A stretch of DNA of 64,000 nucleotides from Streptococcus ferus DSM 20646 (GCF_000372425.1 NZ_AQVD01000003.1:1-64000); one strand, 5' to 3'. Numbered from the stretch's first letter, positions 29,542 to 38,765 are shown. Program-made: numbers and translations. Notes: generated by a model not told the origin, from the sequence alone.

Positions 29542-29564
29542 ATTATAGCATAAAATGGTATAAT
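29542..29564. promoter_or_regulatory. Divergent promoters of yaaA-recF and yfmF-yfmH
   Basis: Minus strand: extended -10 TGC-TATAAT at 29542-29550. Plus strand: TGG-TATAAT with the -10 at 29559-29564. The two -10 elements are about 11 bp apart, so the polymerase footprints overlap and the promoters probably compete. Confidence 0.65.
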
Positions 29565-29594
29565 TGAACGAAATATGTCTGCAAAGGAAATCGT

Positions 29595-30842
29595 ATGGAA
29601 ATCGTTAATGGCGTTGACTTACATTTGATTAAAACCAACCAGTTTAAAACCAACCACCTGACTTTTCGTTTTTCAGGGAAACGCCAAAAGGAAACTTTGG
29701 CCCAGCGTGTTTTAGTGGCTCAGATGCTGACCGCTGCCAACGAGGTCTATCCAACCAGTCGTGCCTTAAAAGAAAAATTAGCCAGTCTCTATGGGGCTGA
29801 GCTGTCAACAAGACTGTCAACTAAGGGTAAAGTCCATATTTTGGATATTAACCTTTCCTTTATTAGCAGCCACTATAGTTTTCATCAGGAAAGTTTGCTT
29901 GAGGAAATGTTCAGTCTGTTGAAAACGATTCTGTTTGAGCCCCTTATTTCGGTTCAACAATTTCAAACGAAACTTTTTGATTTGGAAAAGGAGCACCTAA
30001 TCCAATATTTAGAAGCTGATAAGGAAGACCGCTTTTATTACAGTGATTTAGAACTGCAGCAGCTTTATTATCTTGATGATGATGTCAAATATACTAAGTA
30101 TGCCAATTCTGATCTGGTTAAAAATGAGAATTCCTATACCGCCTATCAAGAATTTCAAAGAATGCTCAAGGAAGACAAGATTGATATTTTTCTAACAGGG
30201 GAATATGATGACTATCTTGTGTTGCAGTTGGTGGAATCATTAGGTTTACAGTCTCGTCAACTGGATTTAGACTATGTTTACAGACAGCCATTTTCCAGTG
30301 TTCTCCGAGAAAAAATAGAACAAAAGACATCAGGACAATCTATCCTGCAGCAAGCTTACCATTTTCCTTTTCGTTTTGGCGATAACGATTACTATGCTTT
30401 TTTAGTTTTTAATGGTTTACTTGGCGCTTATCCGCACTCGCTCCTCTTTGACAGTATCAGGGAAAAAATGGGCTTGGCTTATAGTATAGGCAGCCATTTT
30501 GACAGTCACACAGGATTATTAAAAGTTTACGCTGGTATTGATAAGAGAGACAGAAAAAAAGTACTTCAGCTGATCAATCACCAAGTTAAGGGGATTAGGT
30601 TTGGCCGTTTCCATATCAGTGCTTTGGAAGAGACTAAAAAAATGTTGATTAATAATGCCAGATTGGCAGAAGATAATCCATATAATCTTATGGAGCTTGC
30701 CTATAATAAGAGTATTTTTGGTGATCAGTGTTTAGGGCTTGAGGAGTGGATAGACCGCATTCGTCAAATCACTAAGGAAGATGTCATGGCAGTCGCAGGT
30801 CAAGTCAGATTACAGTCTATTTATTTTTTAGAAGGAGAATAA
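29595..30842 (+). CDS. yfmF: M16-family protein YfmF (non-catalytic partner)
   Basis: 415 aa with the inverzincin fold, but no HxxEH zinc motif, so it is probably the inactive partner of the next gene. In Bacillus the YfmF/YfmH pair has been linked to EF-P 5-aminopentanol modification. The C-terminal half keeps the M16 pattern SIREKMGLAYSIGSHFD. AAAGGAAA precedes the ATG. It is the first gene of an operon reaching yfmH and possibly rodZ. Confidence 0.85.
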   Translation: MEIVNGVDLHLIKTNQFKTNHLTFRFSGKRQKETLAQRVLVAQMLTAANEVYPTSRALKEKLASLYGAELSTRLSTKGKVHILDINLSFISSHYSFHQESLLEEMFSLLKTILFEPLISVQQFQTKLFDLEKEHLIQYLEADKEDRFYYSDLELQQLYYLDDDVKYTKYANSDLVKNENSYTAYQEFQRMLKEDKIDIFLTGEYDDYLVLQLVESLGLQSRQLDLDYVYRQPFSSVLREKIEQKTSGQSILQQAYHFPFRFGDNDYYAFLVFNGLLGAYPHSLLFDSIREKMGLAYSIGSHFDSHTGLLKVYAGIDKRDRKKVLQLINHQVKGIRFGRFHISALEETKKMLINNARLAEDNPYNLMELAYNKSIFGDQCLGLEEWIDRIRQITKEDVMAVAGQVRLQSIYFLEGE

Positions 30843-30845
30843 ACT

Positions 30846-32129
30846 TTGGGAAATCTGAAGAAAAGATGCTTTCCACAAATTGATGAGATCTTTTATTTTA
30901 ATACGCTGGACAACGGCCTGAAAGTTTTTTTGATTCCGAAAAAAGGTTATCAGGAAAATTTAGCCATGATGACAGTCAAGTATGGGGCGGTTGACACCGA
31001 GTTTACACTTAATAGTGATGATAAAAAAGTGTACCCAGCAGGGCTGGCCCATTTTTTGGAACACCAGTTTTTCGAGCGAGAAGACAAGGAAGATCTTTCT
31101 AAACAATTAACGCGGCTGAATGCGGATAGCAATGCTTTTACCACCCATCAGGAAACCAGCTATTATTTTTCAGCTTCGGGTCAGTTCAGTCAAAGTTTAA
31201 ATATATTGCAGAAAGCCTTCAAAAGCACCCACTTGACGGAACTGTCAATCAAGAAAGAGAAGGGGATTATTAAGCAAGAAATAGACATGTATCAGGATGA
31301 CCCGGATTACAAGCTCTTTCTTGGCGTCTTAGGTAATCTTTATCCAGATACACCACTTGCGCAAGATATTGCAGGAGACCGAGACAGTTTAGCTGAAATC
31401 TGTAAAGAGGATTTGGAAGATAATTTCACTTACTTTTACCATCCTTCTAACAGAAGTCTCTTGGTTATAGGGGATTTTGATGTCAAGCAGGTTTACAAGG
31501 ATATTGTGGCCACAGAACGTCAGTTTCCGATTGAGCGCTCTGCAAGGATTGAACGTTCAGAACTTTCCCTGAATCCTATACAGGAAAAAGGCTCTTTACA
31601 AATGGAGGTCGCTCTACCTAAGTTAGCCCTTGGTTTTCGCTTGAGAGGATTGTCATCACAGTCCTTGCTTAAAGAAAAGTTAGTTATCAGGCTTTTATTT
31701 CAGCTTTTGTTTGGCTGGACATCGTCTAATTTTCAAACTTGGTATGAAGAGGGTCGGGTAGATGACTCATTTGATATTGACATTGAGGTGTCAACTTACT
31801 GTCAATTTGTGATTGTCTCCATGGATACAAAAGAACCTATTGCCATGGCAAGTAAAATCAAACACAGTCTAAAACACTTTACGAAAAGTCAAGATTTTAC
31901 AAAGGAGCGTTTTGAACTGCTGAAAAAAGAGCTGTTTGGGGAATTTCTCAAATCTTTAGATTCTCTAGATAGTCTAGCTGTTGAATTTATGAATCACTTG
32001 AATGGTAAGGAAACATACTTTCATTATCCAGACATCCTATCTGACCTATCCTTTGAATCTGTCATTGAAATGGGGCACTATTTTAATCGAGCGTCAGATA
32101 TCAGTGAGTTCACCATATTTCCAAAATAG
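30846..32129 (+). CDS. yfmH: M16-family zinc peptidase YfmH
   Basis: 427 aa. The zinc site is HFLEH in GLAHFLEHQFFE (about residues 72-76), with the distal Glu expected around EKGIIKQEIDM. Starts at TTG, 8 nt after GGAG and 3 bp after the yfmF stop. It presumably forms a heterodimer with YfmF, as split M16 peptidases do. The proteolytic target is unknown. Confidence 0.87.
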   Translation: MGNLKKRCFPQIDEIFYFNTLDNGLKVFLIPKKGYQENLAMMTVKYGAVDTEFTLNSDDKKVYPAGLAHFLEHQFFEREDKEDLSKQLTRLNADSNAFTTHQETSYYFSASGQFSQSLNILQKAFKSTHLTELSIKKEKGIIKQEIDMYQDDPDYKLFLGVLGNLYPDTPLAQDIAGDRDSLAEICKEDLEDNFTYFYHPSNRSLLVIGDFDVKQVYKDIVATERQFPIERSARIERSELSLNPIQEKGSLQMEVALPKLALGFRLRGLSSQSLLKEKLVIRLLFQLLFGWTSSNFQTWYEEGRVDDSFDIDIEVSTYCQFVIVSMDTKEPIAMASKIKHSLKHFTKSQDFTKERFELLKKELFGEFLKSLDSLDSLAVEFMNHLNGKETYFHYPDILSDLSFESVIEMGHYFNRASDISEFTIFPK

Positions 32130-32150
32130 CAAGAAATTCCGTGTAAATTT

Positions 32151-32159
32151 TGGTATAAT
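32151..32159 (+). promoter_or_regulatory. Extended -10 promoter of rodZ
   Basis: TG-G-TATAAT with the -10 at 32154-32159, in the 65-bp gap after yfmH; 35 bp before the rodZ ATG. Confidence 0.65.
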
Positions 32160-32194
32160 AGTTAGCACTATAGAAATGTAAATCGAGGTAAATA

Positions 32195-33244
32195 ATGAAT
32201 AAAATCGGAGATATTTTACGAGATGCTCGTATTAAGGAAAAGTTGAGTTTTGATGATGTTGTAGAAAAAACTGGAATTCCTCCCCATTACTTATTGGCGA
32301 TGGAGCTGGATCAACTGAAGCTGTTGCCAAATGGCAAAGTTAATGAGTATTTAGAAAAGTATGCTAGTGCTGTTGGTCTGGACCCTATTTCGATTATTCA
32401 CGGCTATCGAAATCAAGAAGTAGGTGATTTAGCCACCATTCCAGCTTCTGCAAATACCGGTCAATTTATCCTTGCGGATGAAGACAGTGAGGAACTGTCT
32501 CAGTCGGACTTCGAGGAAAGATTACAGCTTGAAAAAACACCTATTGAGGTCCCTGGAGAAGAAGAGGCCGCCGCTTTTGGGCAGACCGCTCCGGAAATTT
32601 TACTAGAAGAAGAGAGTCCACAGGAGGAAACTGTCGCTGTCGTAGCAGAAGATTTTTCTGAAAAAGAAGATAAGCCTTTTCCTTCTCGCAGTCGCCAGTC
32701 ACTGCCGTCTCGCCTAAGCAAGCATGATGAAGACGACGAAGAAGATGAGCCCAAGCGCCGTTTTCCATGGGTTCTGATTTTGCTGACGATTATCGCCTTG
32801 GGAATCTTATCTTATGTCGGTTACATCGTCTATAATCAGCTTAATTCTGGTTCTAATTCTCAACAAACGGTATCAACGAAAACCAAAACGTCCTCAAGTC
32901 AGGAGACGACAACGACCAACCAAGCTGTTTTAACCAATGACTTTGACCAGGGTGGAGATACGGTAACGCTCACTAATGCTGGGGATCAGGTTGAGATTAA
33001 CTTTAGCTTGACTGGCGAACAGGACAGTTGGGTTTCGGCAACTAATACCGCACAAGGAGAAGCAGGTACAACTCTGTCTTCCAGTGAAAGTTCCTTTACA
33101 ACAAGCTTAGCTCAAGGAGCGACCAATTCTGTGATTACGGTTTCAATGGTAGATATGGTGACTTTGACCATCAATGGACAAGTCGTTGACTTAACACCAT
33201 TAGCTACATCAGGAATGGTTACGATCAATCTGGTTGTTGAATAA
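32195..33244 (+). CDS. rodZ: RodZ-like cell-shape protein
   Basis: 349 aa. An N-terminal Cro-type helix-turn-helix (MNKIGDILRDARIKEKLSFD, about 1-70), a long acidic linker rich in E and D, a basic cluster KRRFP and one membrane helix (about 190-213), a Ser/Thr linker, and an extracellular DUF4115 beta domain (about 245-349). RodZ organises peripheral wall synthesis; streptococci have no MreB, so here it acts with MreCD and PBPs (established for the genus). It is followed 10 bp later by pgsA. Confidence 0.9.
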   Translation: MNKIGDILRDARIKEKLSFDDVVEKTGIPPHYLLAMELDQLKLLPNGKVNEYLEKYASAVGLDPISIIHGYRNQEVGDLATIPASANTGQFILADEDSEELSQSDFEERLQLEKTPIEVPGEEEAAAFGQTAPEILLEEESPQEETVAVVAEDFSEKEDKPFPSRSRQSLPSRLSKHDEDDEEDEPKRRFPWVLILLTIIALGILSYVGYIVYNQLNSGSNSQQTVSTKTKTSSSQETTTTNQAVLTNDFDQGGDTVTLTNAGDQVEINFSLTGEQDSWVSATNTAQGEAGTTLSSSESSFTTSLAQGATNSVITVSMVDMVTLTINGQVVDLTPLATSGMVTINLVVE

Positions 33245-33254
33245 GGAGATACTC

Positions 33255-33797
33255 ATGTCTAAAAAAGAAAATATTCCAAATTTATTGACCGTCATTCGAA
33301 TTGCCATGATTCCTTTGTTTTTGCTTGTGGCCTCCATACCTGACAGTCTAATCTGGCATATTGTGGCAGCGGTTATTTTTGCCCTTGCTAGTTTCACAGA
33401 CTATTTAGATGGTTATCTGGCACGTCAGTGGGGAGTTGTGACTAATTTTGGTAAATTTGCAGATCCGCTGGCGGATAAGATGTTAGTGATGAGTGCTTTT
33501 ATCATGCTTGTGGGACTTGATTTAGCTCCTGCTTGGATTTCTGCGATTATTATTTGTCGAGAGTTGGCGGTAACTGGTTTACGCCTGTTATTGGTTGAAA
33601 CTGGCGGAGAAGTGTTAGCGGCTGCCATGCCTGGTAAGATTAAGACGGTTACTCAGATGGTTTCTATTATCCTTTTGCTTTGCCATCTGCATGTTTTGGG
33701 AACCATTTTCTTATACATTGCTCTTTTCTTCACCCTGTATTCAGGATACGATTACTTTAGAGGAGCAAGTTTTCTCTTTAAGGATACCTTTAAATAA
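33255..33797 (+). CDS. pgsA: CDP-diacylglycerol-glycerol-3-phosphate 3-phosphatidyltransferase
   Basis: 180-aa integral membrane enzyme making phosphatidylglycerol phosphate. The CDP-alcohol phosphotransferase motif appears as DYLDGYLARQWGVVT and continues GKFADPLADK, with all the metal-binding aspartates. The start MSKKENIPN has AAGGAG 6 nt upstream; an earlier in-frame ATG inside rodZ is rejected. The stop overlaps the ecfA1 start as TAATG. rodZ-pgsA linkage is typical of Firmicutes. Confidence 0.95.
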   Translation: MSKKENIPNLLTVIRIAMIPLFLLVASIPDSLIWHIVAAVIFALASFTDYLDGYLARQWGVVTNFGKFADPLADKMLVMSAFIMLVGLDLAPAWISAIIICRELAVTGLRLLLVETGGEVLAAAMPGKIKTVTQMVSIILLLCHLHVLGTIFLYIALFFTLYSGYDYFRGASFLFKDTFK

Positions 33798-34639
33798 TGT
33801 CAGATACTATTATTGAAGTTAAGAACTTGACCTTTCAATATGAAGAAGATCAGACATCTCCCACTCTTGATCAGGTGACGTTTCACGTGAAACATGGTGA
33901 ATGGCTGTCTATTATTGGACATAATGGAAGCGGAAAGTCAACAACTGTCAGGCTTATTGATGGTTTGCTTGAGGCTCAGTCTGGTCAGATTGTGATTGAT
34001 GGACAAGAATTGACAGAGGCCAATGTCTGGGAGCTACGTTCAAAAATTGGTATGGTTTTTCAAAATCCTGACAATCAGTTTGTTGGGGCAACAGTTGAAG
34101 ATGATGTTGCTTTTGGCTTGGAAAATCAAGGCATTCCTCTTGAGGAAATGCAAAGCAGGGTTCAGCAGGCTTTGGAGTTGGTGAAGATGTCAGCTTTTAA
34201 AGATCGAGAACCGGCTCGCCTGTCTGGCGGGCAAAAGCAGCGGGTTGCCATAGCAGGTGCCGTTGCCATGCGACCAGCTATCATTATTTTAGATGAAGCA
34301 ACCAGCATGCTGGATCCAGAAGGCAGACTCGAGCTGATTCAAACGATTAAGGATATTCGTCAAAGATATGGCATGACCGTTATTTCTATAACTCATGACT
34401 TAGAAGAGGTGGCCCTGAGCGATCGAGTGCTTGTGATGAAAAATGGTCAGGTGGAATCTGACACTAGCCCTCAAGCTTTATTTTCAAGAGGAGAAGAGCT
34501 CCTGAATCTAGGATTAGACAGACCCTTTACTTCAGTACTAATCCAGACGCTAAAGGAAAAAGGGTTTGCTATTGATGAGTCGTATTTAACAGAAAAGGAT
34601 TTGGAAGAAAAACTATGGGCATCAATCTCCAAAAGGTAA
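33797..34639 (+). CDS. ecfA1: ECF transporter ATPase EcfA1
   Basis: 280-aa ABC ATPase of the shared energising module for vitamin and micronutrient uptake. Walker [11 protein letters not shown]-loop [11 protein letters not shown], signature [13 protein letters not shown], Walker [13 protein letters not shown]. It overlaps pgsA by 1 bp and ecfA2 by 25 bp. A parS site lies within it at 33879-33894 and encodes FHVK. Substrate-binding S components are not encoded here, as expected for a group II ECF module. Confidence 0.96.
   Translation: MSDTIIEVKNLTFQYEEDQTSPTLDQVTFHVKHGEWLSIIGHNGSGKSTTVRLIDGLLEAQSGQIVIDGQELTEANVWELRSKIGMVFQNPDNQFVGATVEDDVAFGLENQGIPLEEMQSRVQQALELVKMSAFKDREPARLSGGQKQRVAIAGAVAMRPAIIILDEATSMLDPEGRLELIQTIKDIRQRYGMTVISITHDLEEVALSDRVLVMKNGQVESDTSPQALFSRGEELLNLGLDRPFTSVLIQTLKEKGFAIDESYLTEKDLEEKLWASISKR
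33879..33894. other. parS site 2 (inside ecfA1)
   Basis: CGTTTCACGTGAAACA is the exact reverse complement of the site at 18770. It shares the 14-bp palindromic core and has one terminal mismatch to consensus. About 18.6 kb from the origin. Confidence 0.92.
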
Positions 34640-35457
34640 GTTATACCTACCAAAAGGGAACCCCCTTTGAAGGGAGGGCCCTTTTTGACATTGATTTAGA
34701 GGTAAAAACAGGTTCTTTCACAGCCTTTATCGGTCATACAGGCAGTGGCAAATCGACAGTAATGCAGCTTCTGAATGGCCTGAACCTTCCTACGCAGGGG
34801 AAGGTTCAGGTTGATGACTGGGTAATCACTCCCGATGCAAAGAATAAAGAAATTAAAGGCCTACGCAAGAAAGTTGGCCTTGTTTTCCAATTTCCTGAAA
34901 GTCAATTATTTGATGAGACGGTTCTTAAGGATGTTGCCTTTGGCCCTCAGAATTTTGGCCTTGCCAAGGAAGAGGCTGAGGCAATTGCCCGTGAAAAACT
35001 AGCTATGGTCGGCCTCTCAGAAGAGCTTTTTAACAAAAATCCGTTTGAGTTGTCGGGGGGGCAGATGCGTCGTGTTGCCATTGCAGGGATTTTGGCTATG
35101 GAACCAGATGTCTTAGTCCTTGATGAACCGACTGCTGGTCTGGATCCTAAAGGGCGCAAAGAGCTGATGGCACTGTTTGAAAAACTGCACCACAAGGGGC
35201 TGACAGTCGTTTTGGTAACTCATTTAATGGATGATGTGGCTAATTATGCGGATTGGGTTCATGTTTTAGAACACGGGAAGTTAGTTCGTTCCGGCAGTCC
35301 TAAAGCTGTTTTTCAGGATATTGACTTTATGGAAAACAAGCAGTTAGGCGTTCCGCAAATCACGCGCTTTGCTGCTAATTTGCAAAAGCGGGGGTTGCAT
35401 TTCGACTCTCTTCCAATTACGATTGAAGAGTTTGCGGAGGTACTTAGCCATGAATAA
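34615..35457 (+). CDS. ecfA2: ECF transporter ATPase EcfA2
   Basis: 280 aa, the second ATPase that pairs with EcfA1. Walker [21 protein letters not shown], signature [13 protein letters not shown], Walker [13 protein letters not shown]. It starts inside the 3' end of ecfA1 and its own 3' end overlaps ecfT by 8 bp, so the three subunits are translationally coupled. Confidence 0.96.
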   Translation: MGINLQKVSYTYQKGTPFEGRALFDIDLEVKTGSFTAFIGHTGSGKSTVMQLLNGLNLPTQGKVQVDDWVITPDAKNKEIKGLRKKVGLVFQFPESQLFDETVLKDVAFGPQNFGLAKEEAEAIAREKLAMVGLSEELFNKNPFELSGGQMRRVAIAGILAMEPDVLVLDEPTAGLDPKGRKELMALFEKLHHKGLTVVLVTHLMDDVANYADWVHVLEHGKLVRSGSPKAVFQDIDFMENKQLGVPQITRFAANLQKRGLHFDSLPITIEEFAEVLSHE

Positions 35458-36244
35458 TCTGATTCTGGGTCGCTATATTCCAGGGGATTCTCTGCTCCAT
35501 CGGCTGGATCCAAGAAGTAAACTGCTTGCGATGTTTATCTATATTATCATTATCTTTTGGGCCAATAATTTAGCAACCAATCTTCTGATGACTGTTTTTA
35601 CCCTGTCTCTGGTCTTTTTATCAGGAATAAAAATCACCCATTTTTTAAAAGGGTTACGCCCCATGGTGGTGTTGATTCTCTTTACAACGCTGTTCCAAGT
35701 TTTCTTCACACAGGGAGGACAGGTTCTTTTCCAATTTTGGATCATAAAAATCACAAGCCTGGGCTTAAGTCAGGCTGCCTTGATTTTTATGAGATTTGTC
35801 CTTATCATTGTTTTTTCGACCTTGTTAACCTTGACAACGACACCTCTTAGTTTGGCGGATGCTGTTGAGTCCTTGCTGAGACCGCTGTCCAGATTTAAAG
35901 TGCCTGTTCATGAAATAGGACTGATGCTGTCTCTTAGTTTACGTTTTGTGCCGACTTTGATGGATGATACGACACGTATCATGAATGCTCAGCGGGCGCG
36001 TGGGGTAGATTTTGGTGAAGGCAATCTTATGCAGAAGGTGAAATCCATTATTCCGATTCTCATTCCCCTCTTTGCCTCAAGTTTTAAACGGGCCGATGCT
36101 CTGGCAACAGCTATGGAGGCTAGGGGCTACCAAGGCGGTGATGGTAGAAGTAAGTACCGGCTCCTTTCCTGGAAATTCTTAGATAGTTTGGCTTTGCTAA
36201 GTTTGCTTTTCCTAGGGGGACTTTTGTTGCTATTCAAAAACTAG
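35450..36244 (+). CDS. ecfT: ECF transporter transmembrane subunit EcfT
   Basis: 264 aa. N-terminal [20 protein letters not shown], membrane helices through about residue 125 and one at the C-terminus, and the two Ala-Arg-Gly coupling motifs (QRARGVDFG and MEARGYQGG) that contact the ATPases. The start MNNLILGRY overlaps ecfA2; the longer frame is rejected. The IS3 element is inserted 3 bp after the stop, separating the gene from its own terminator. Confidence 0.95.
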   Translation: MNNLILGRYIPGDSLLHRLDPRSKLLAMFIYIIIIFWANNLATNLLMTVFTLSLVFLSGIKITHFLKGLRPMVVLILFTTLFQVFFTQGGQVLFQFWIIKITSLGLSQAALIFMRFVLIIVFSTLLTLTTTPLSLADAVESLLRPLSRFKVPVHEIGLMLSLSLRFVPTLMDDTTRIMNAQRARGVDFGEGNLMQKVKSIIPILIPLFASSFKRADALATAMEARGYQGGDGRSKYRLLSWKFLDSLALLSLLFLGGLLLLFKN

Positions 36245-36277
36245 AAATGTACTGACCCCAAAAAGTTGGACAAATAA

Positions 36278-37111
36278 TTATTGAAAGGATTTAGTTCTGT
36301 ATTGGACAGGACTAAGTCCTTTTAATTTTGCTTTGATTCGTTTGTTGTTGTAGTAAAAAATATAATCTGTAATAGCTTCTTCAAGCTCGTCAAGTGATTG
36401 ATAAGATGTCTCGAGTCCATAAAACATTTCAGATTTGAGAATACCAAAGAAAGACTCCATCATCCCATTATCTGGACTATTCCCTTTGCGGGACATGGAT
36501 GGTCGAATGCCTTTGGTTTCCAAAAAGTAATGGTAAGACTGGTGCTGGTATTGCCAACCTTGATCGCTGTGGAGAATAGTCCCACTGTATAAATCTGCTG
36601 GAAAAGCCTTCGCAAGCATGGTTTGAACCTGTTTCAAGTCAGGTGACCGAGACAGGGTAAAATCAATAATCTCACTATTATAGCCGTCAAGAATAGGCGA
36701 TAAGTAGAGTTTCCCTTCAGGCAAAGCAAACTCCGTCACATCGGTATAACATTTTTCATAAGGCTTAGAGCCCTCAAACTGACGTTTAATCAGATTATCA
36801 GCCTTCTTACCCACCTCCCCTTTGTAAGAAGCATACTTGCGCTTACGACGAATACGAGCCGCTAAGCCCATGACTGTCATCAAGCGCTGCACCTTTTTGT
36901 GGTTGATGAAGAAACCTCGATTTCTGAGTTCTAAATAAATCCGACGATAGCCGTAATTACCTTTATGGTAATCATAAATGGCTTGAATTTCAGCCTTAAT
37001 TGCTTTGTTCTTGTCAGGTTTATCCAGTTGCTTGACTTGATAATAATAAGTTGAGCGAGGCATTTTAGCTGTCGCAAGTAGGAGGTCTAGTCGGAATCCT
37101 CCTTGGACCAT
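36278..37111 (-). CDS. IS3-family transposase OrfB
   Basis: 277-aa catalytic subunit with an rve integrase core. The acidic triad is D124 (YTDVTEF), D183 (HSDQGWQY) and E219 (MMESFFGILK), with 35 residues between the last two, so DD(35)E. An HTH_21 domain (GNYGYRRIYLELRNRG) precedes it. It overlaps orfA by 25 bp in the -1 frame and has its own ATG. I see no classical A6G slippery site in the overlap, so coupling or an atypical shift is possible. Confidence 0.93.
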   Translation of the reverse strand: MVQGGFRLDLLLATAKMPRSTYYYQVKQLDKPDKNKAIKAEIQAIYDYHKGNYGYRRIYLELRNRGFFINHKKVQRLMTVMGLAARIRRKRKYASYKGEVGKKADNLIKRQFEGSKPYEKCYTDVTEFALPEGKLYLSPILDGYNSEIIDFTLSRSPDLKQVQTMLAKAFPADLYSGTILHSDQGWQYQHQSYHYFLETKGIRPSMSRKGNSPDNGMMESFFGILKSEMFYGLETSYQSLDELEEAITDYIFYYNNKRIKAKLKGLSPVQYRTKSFQ

Positions 37112-37623
37112 GTCTCTAATTGTTTCTGCTGTTCGCGCACTAGTGTTTCGTCCCTCAAGCGAAGTTCTCTCAACTTTTTTAGGAAGGCCACCTCAGTTCG
37201 AAGACGTTCATTTTCCTCTTGAAGGCGCTCTAATTCCGTCATCTCTTCCCAGGTTTTCTTGCGTTTACGTCCCATCTTTCTCGGTCTCCCTCTTGGTTTT
37301 TCAAGAATAGTATACCCGTTTTTCTTGTATTGTGCTATCCAATTGGGAAGCATTCCTCGATTTGGCAAGGCATCATCAAGGGAAACTGAGAGTTGAGAAC
37401 ACCCATGAATCAAGACGTTATCCATTATTTCTTGCTTTAATTCAGGTGAATAATACCTATTTTTACCTTTTTCAACGATTTCCACGCCATATCGATCCAT
37501 GAGTTTTATCATGTATGTAAGATTGGCAATAGTGACCTTGTATATCTGGCTAAGGTTGACCCACGACACGCCACTCTTTCTCAGCTCATATATTTCTAGT
37601 TTATCTTCATAACTTAATTTCAT
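37087..37623 (-). CDS. IS3-family OrfA (DNA-binding subunit)
   Basis: 178 aa. Two helix-turn-helix segments (about 1-50 and 60-115) bind the terminal repeats; the sequence opens MKLSYEDKLEIYELRKSGVS. A leucine-zipper-like C-terminus (ERLQEENERLRTEVAFLKKL) mediates multimerisation. Typical of IS150-subgroup OrfA. Confidence 0.9.
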   Translation of the reverse strand: MKLSYEDKLEIYELRKSGVSWVNLSQIYKVTIANLTYMIKLMDRYGVEIVEKGKNRYYSPELKQEIMDNVLIHGCSQLSVSLDDALPNRGMLPNWIAQYKKNGYTILEKPRGRPRKMGRKRKKTWEEMTELERLQEENERLRTEVAFLKKLRELRLRDETLVREQQKQLETWSKEDSD

Positions 37624-37677
37624 AAGAAAAACACCCCAATCGTTAGATTTTGTGTCTAACTTTTGGGGTGCAGTTCA

Positions 37678-37702
37678 AAAAGGCTTTGGGCCTTTTCTTT
37701 TT
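37678..37702 (+). terminator. Original ecfT terminator, displaced by the IS
   Basis: AAAAGGC and GCCTTTT form a 7-bp stem with loop TTTGG, followed by CTTTTTC. Joining the sequence left of the IS (ctag, AAA) to AGGC restores a terminator directly after the ecfT stop. Confidence 0.75.
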
Positions 37703-37718
37703 CTAATCAAAATCTTTC

Positions 37719-37771
37719 TGTAATATTTTTAATCACTCTCTAAATTGTAAGTAATATTCCTCCTGTATGAT
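37719..37771 (+). promoter_or_regulatory. Promoter region of the LysM gene
   Basis: TATGAT (37766-37771) in the context TGTATGATAGG is the likely -10, 30 bp before the ATG. TGTAAT (37719-37724) and TGTAAG (37746-37751) resemble half sites of the WalR/VicR consensus TGTWAH, but their spacing does not fit the N5 rule. The same TATGATAGG core precedes the next gene. Confidence 0.45.
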
Positions 37772-37800
37772 AGGTAATTATCTATAAGGAGGATTAGAAA

Positions 37801-38592
37801 ATGTCAGAAACGACACCTTTACATCATAATAAAATTAAACTAGGAATTGCGGGAGCGGTATTGGCCACAGGGATTGCTTTGCCACTTACTGCAAAAGCTG
37901 AATCCTACACAGTGCAATCAGGCGATACCTTGTCTCAGATTGCTCTTCGCAAGGGCACAAGTGTGGATAAAATCGCCAGTCTTAATAAGATTGAAGATGT
38001 TCATTTGATTCAGGTTGGTCAGATTTTAGAGCTTGATGATCAGACTGCTGCAGCTGATTCGGGTCTGTCTAGTAATAGAGAAGCCACAAGTTCAACTGCG
38101 TCTGCTGAAGCAAATACTGCTGCTCTGCCTGAAACGACAACAACTACAGCAGCGGCTGAGCCAGTGACACAGGCGCAAACAGAGAGCACAGCTGTCAGCA
38201 GTTCTAGTGCTGAAAATTCAAGTGTTTCGGAAGCGGCGACAAGCAGCGTCAGTCAAGTGGAAACAACACAAACATCGGCTGAAACCAGCGTGACAGAAGC
38301 AGCCACTACAACAGCAAATACTGATCAGATTGCTGCAGCCAGCACCACTAGCAGCAGTGGATTGAGCGCAGAAGATGAAGCTGCCAGAGAAACAATTGCC
38401 CAAAAAGAATCTGGCGGAAGTTACACAGCTCAGAATGGTCAATATTACGGCCGTTATCAACTAACCCTATCGTATTTGAATGGTGATTTGTCACCAGAAA
38501 ATCAGGATAAGGTTGCCAATGATTATGTGACCAATCGTTATGGTTCCTGGTCGGCAGCTCTGGCCTTTTGGAATGCACATGGCTGGTATTAA
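37801..38592 (+). CDS. Secreted LysM protein with transglycosylase-like C-terminus
   Basis: 263 aa. Signal peptide to about residue 31 (cleavage after AKA), one LysM domain (YTVQSGDTLSQIALRKGTSV, about 32-80), a Thr/Ser/Ala/Glu-rich linker, and a C-terminal module of about 70 residues. That module has AQKESGGSYTAQNGQYYGRYQL, split around the Glu, and ends FWNAHGWY, resembling Apf/Rpf-type muralytic domains. It probably binds and trims septal peptidoglycan. AAGGAGG precedes the ATG. Similar genes in S. mutans belong to the VicRK regulon as I recall. Confidence 0.87.
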   Translation: MSETTPLHHNKIKLGIAGAVLATGIALPLTAKAESYTVQSGDTLSQIALRKGTSVDKIASLNKIEDVHLIQVGQILELDDQTAAADSGLSSNREATSSTASAEANTAALPETTTTTAAAEPVTQAQTESTAVSSSSAENSSVSEAATSSVSQVETTQTSAETSVTEAATTTANTDQIAAASTTSSSGLSAEDEAARETIAQKESGGSYTAQNGQYYGRYQLTLSYLNGDLSPENQDKVANDYVTNRYGSWSAALAFWNAHGWY

Positions 38593-38623
38593 TCTTAAGA
38601 AGTAAAATCATTAGATAAGACAG

Positions 38624-38659
38624 GAAATGCTTAAAACGTTCGTTTTTGAGCATTTTTTA
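38624..38659 (+). terminator. Terminator after the LysM gene
   Basis: AAATGCT-AAAACG and CGTTTTT-AGCATTT form an interrupted stem of about 13 bp, followed by T residues, 31 bp past the stop. Confidence 0.8.
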
Positions 38660-38676
38660 TCTGATGCCAATCATTC

Positions 38677-38729
38677 TGTAACAAAAGTAACAAAAAAACA
38701 AACTAAAAGTAACAATTAACCGATATGAT
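38677..38729 (+). promoter_or_regulatory. Promoter region of the Apf-like gene with GTAACA repeats
   Basis: GTAACA occurs three times between about 38677 and 38715, each in an A-rich setting (read on the minus strand as TGTTAC, matching WalR half-site TGTWAH). TATGAT (38724-38729) in ATATGATAGG is the likely -10. The spacing between half sites is 3 bp in one pair, not the classical 5. Confidence 0.45.
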
Positions 38730-38765
38730 AGGGTCTGAGACTATGAAAGGAATCTAACACTTTTT

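Larger units (their letters stand above)
36248..37677 (-). mobile_element. IS3-family insertion sequence (IS150-like), intact
   Basis: 1430 bp bounded by imperfect inverted repeats: left TGTACTGACCCCAAAAAGTT, right (reverse complement) TGAACTGCACCCCAAAAGTT, both continuing into GACA. Flanked by AAA on both sides (36245-36247 and 37678-37680), a 3-bp target duplication. It carries orfA and orfB, both without stops or frameshift damage, in overlapping phases as in IS3 elements that make OrfAB by -1 frameshifting. Transcribed against ecfT. Confidence 0.93.
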
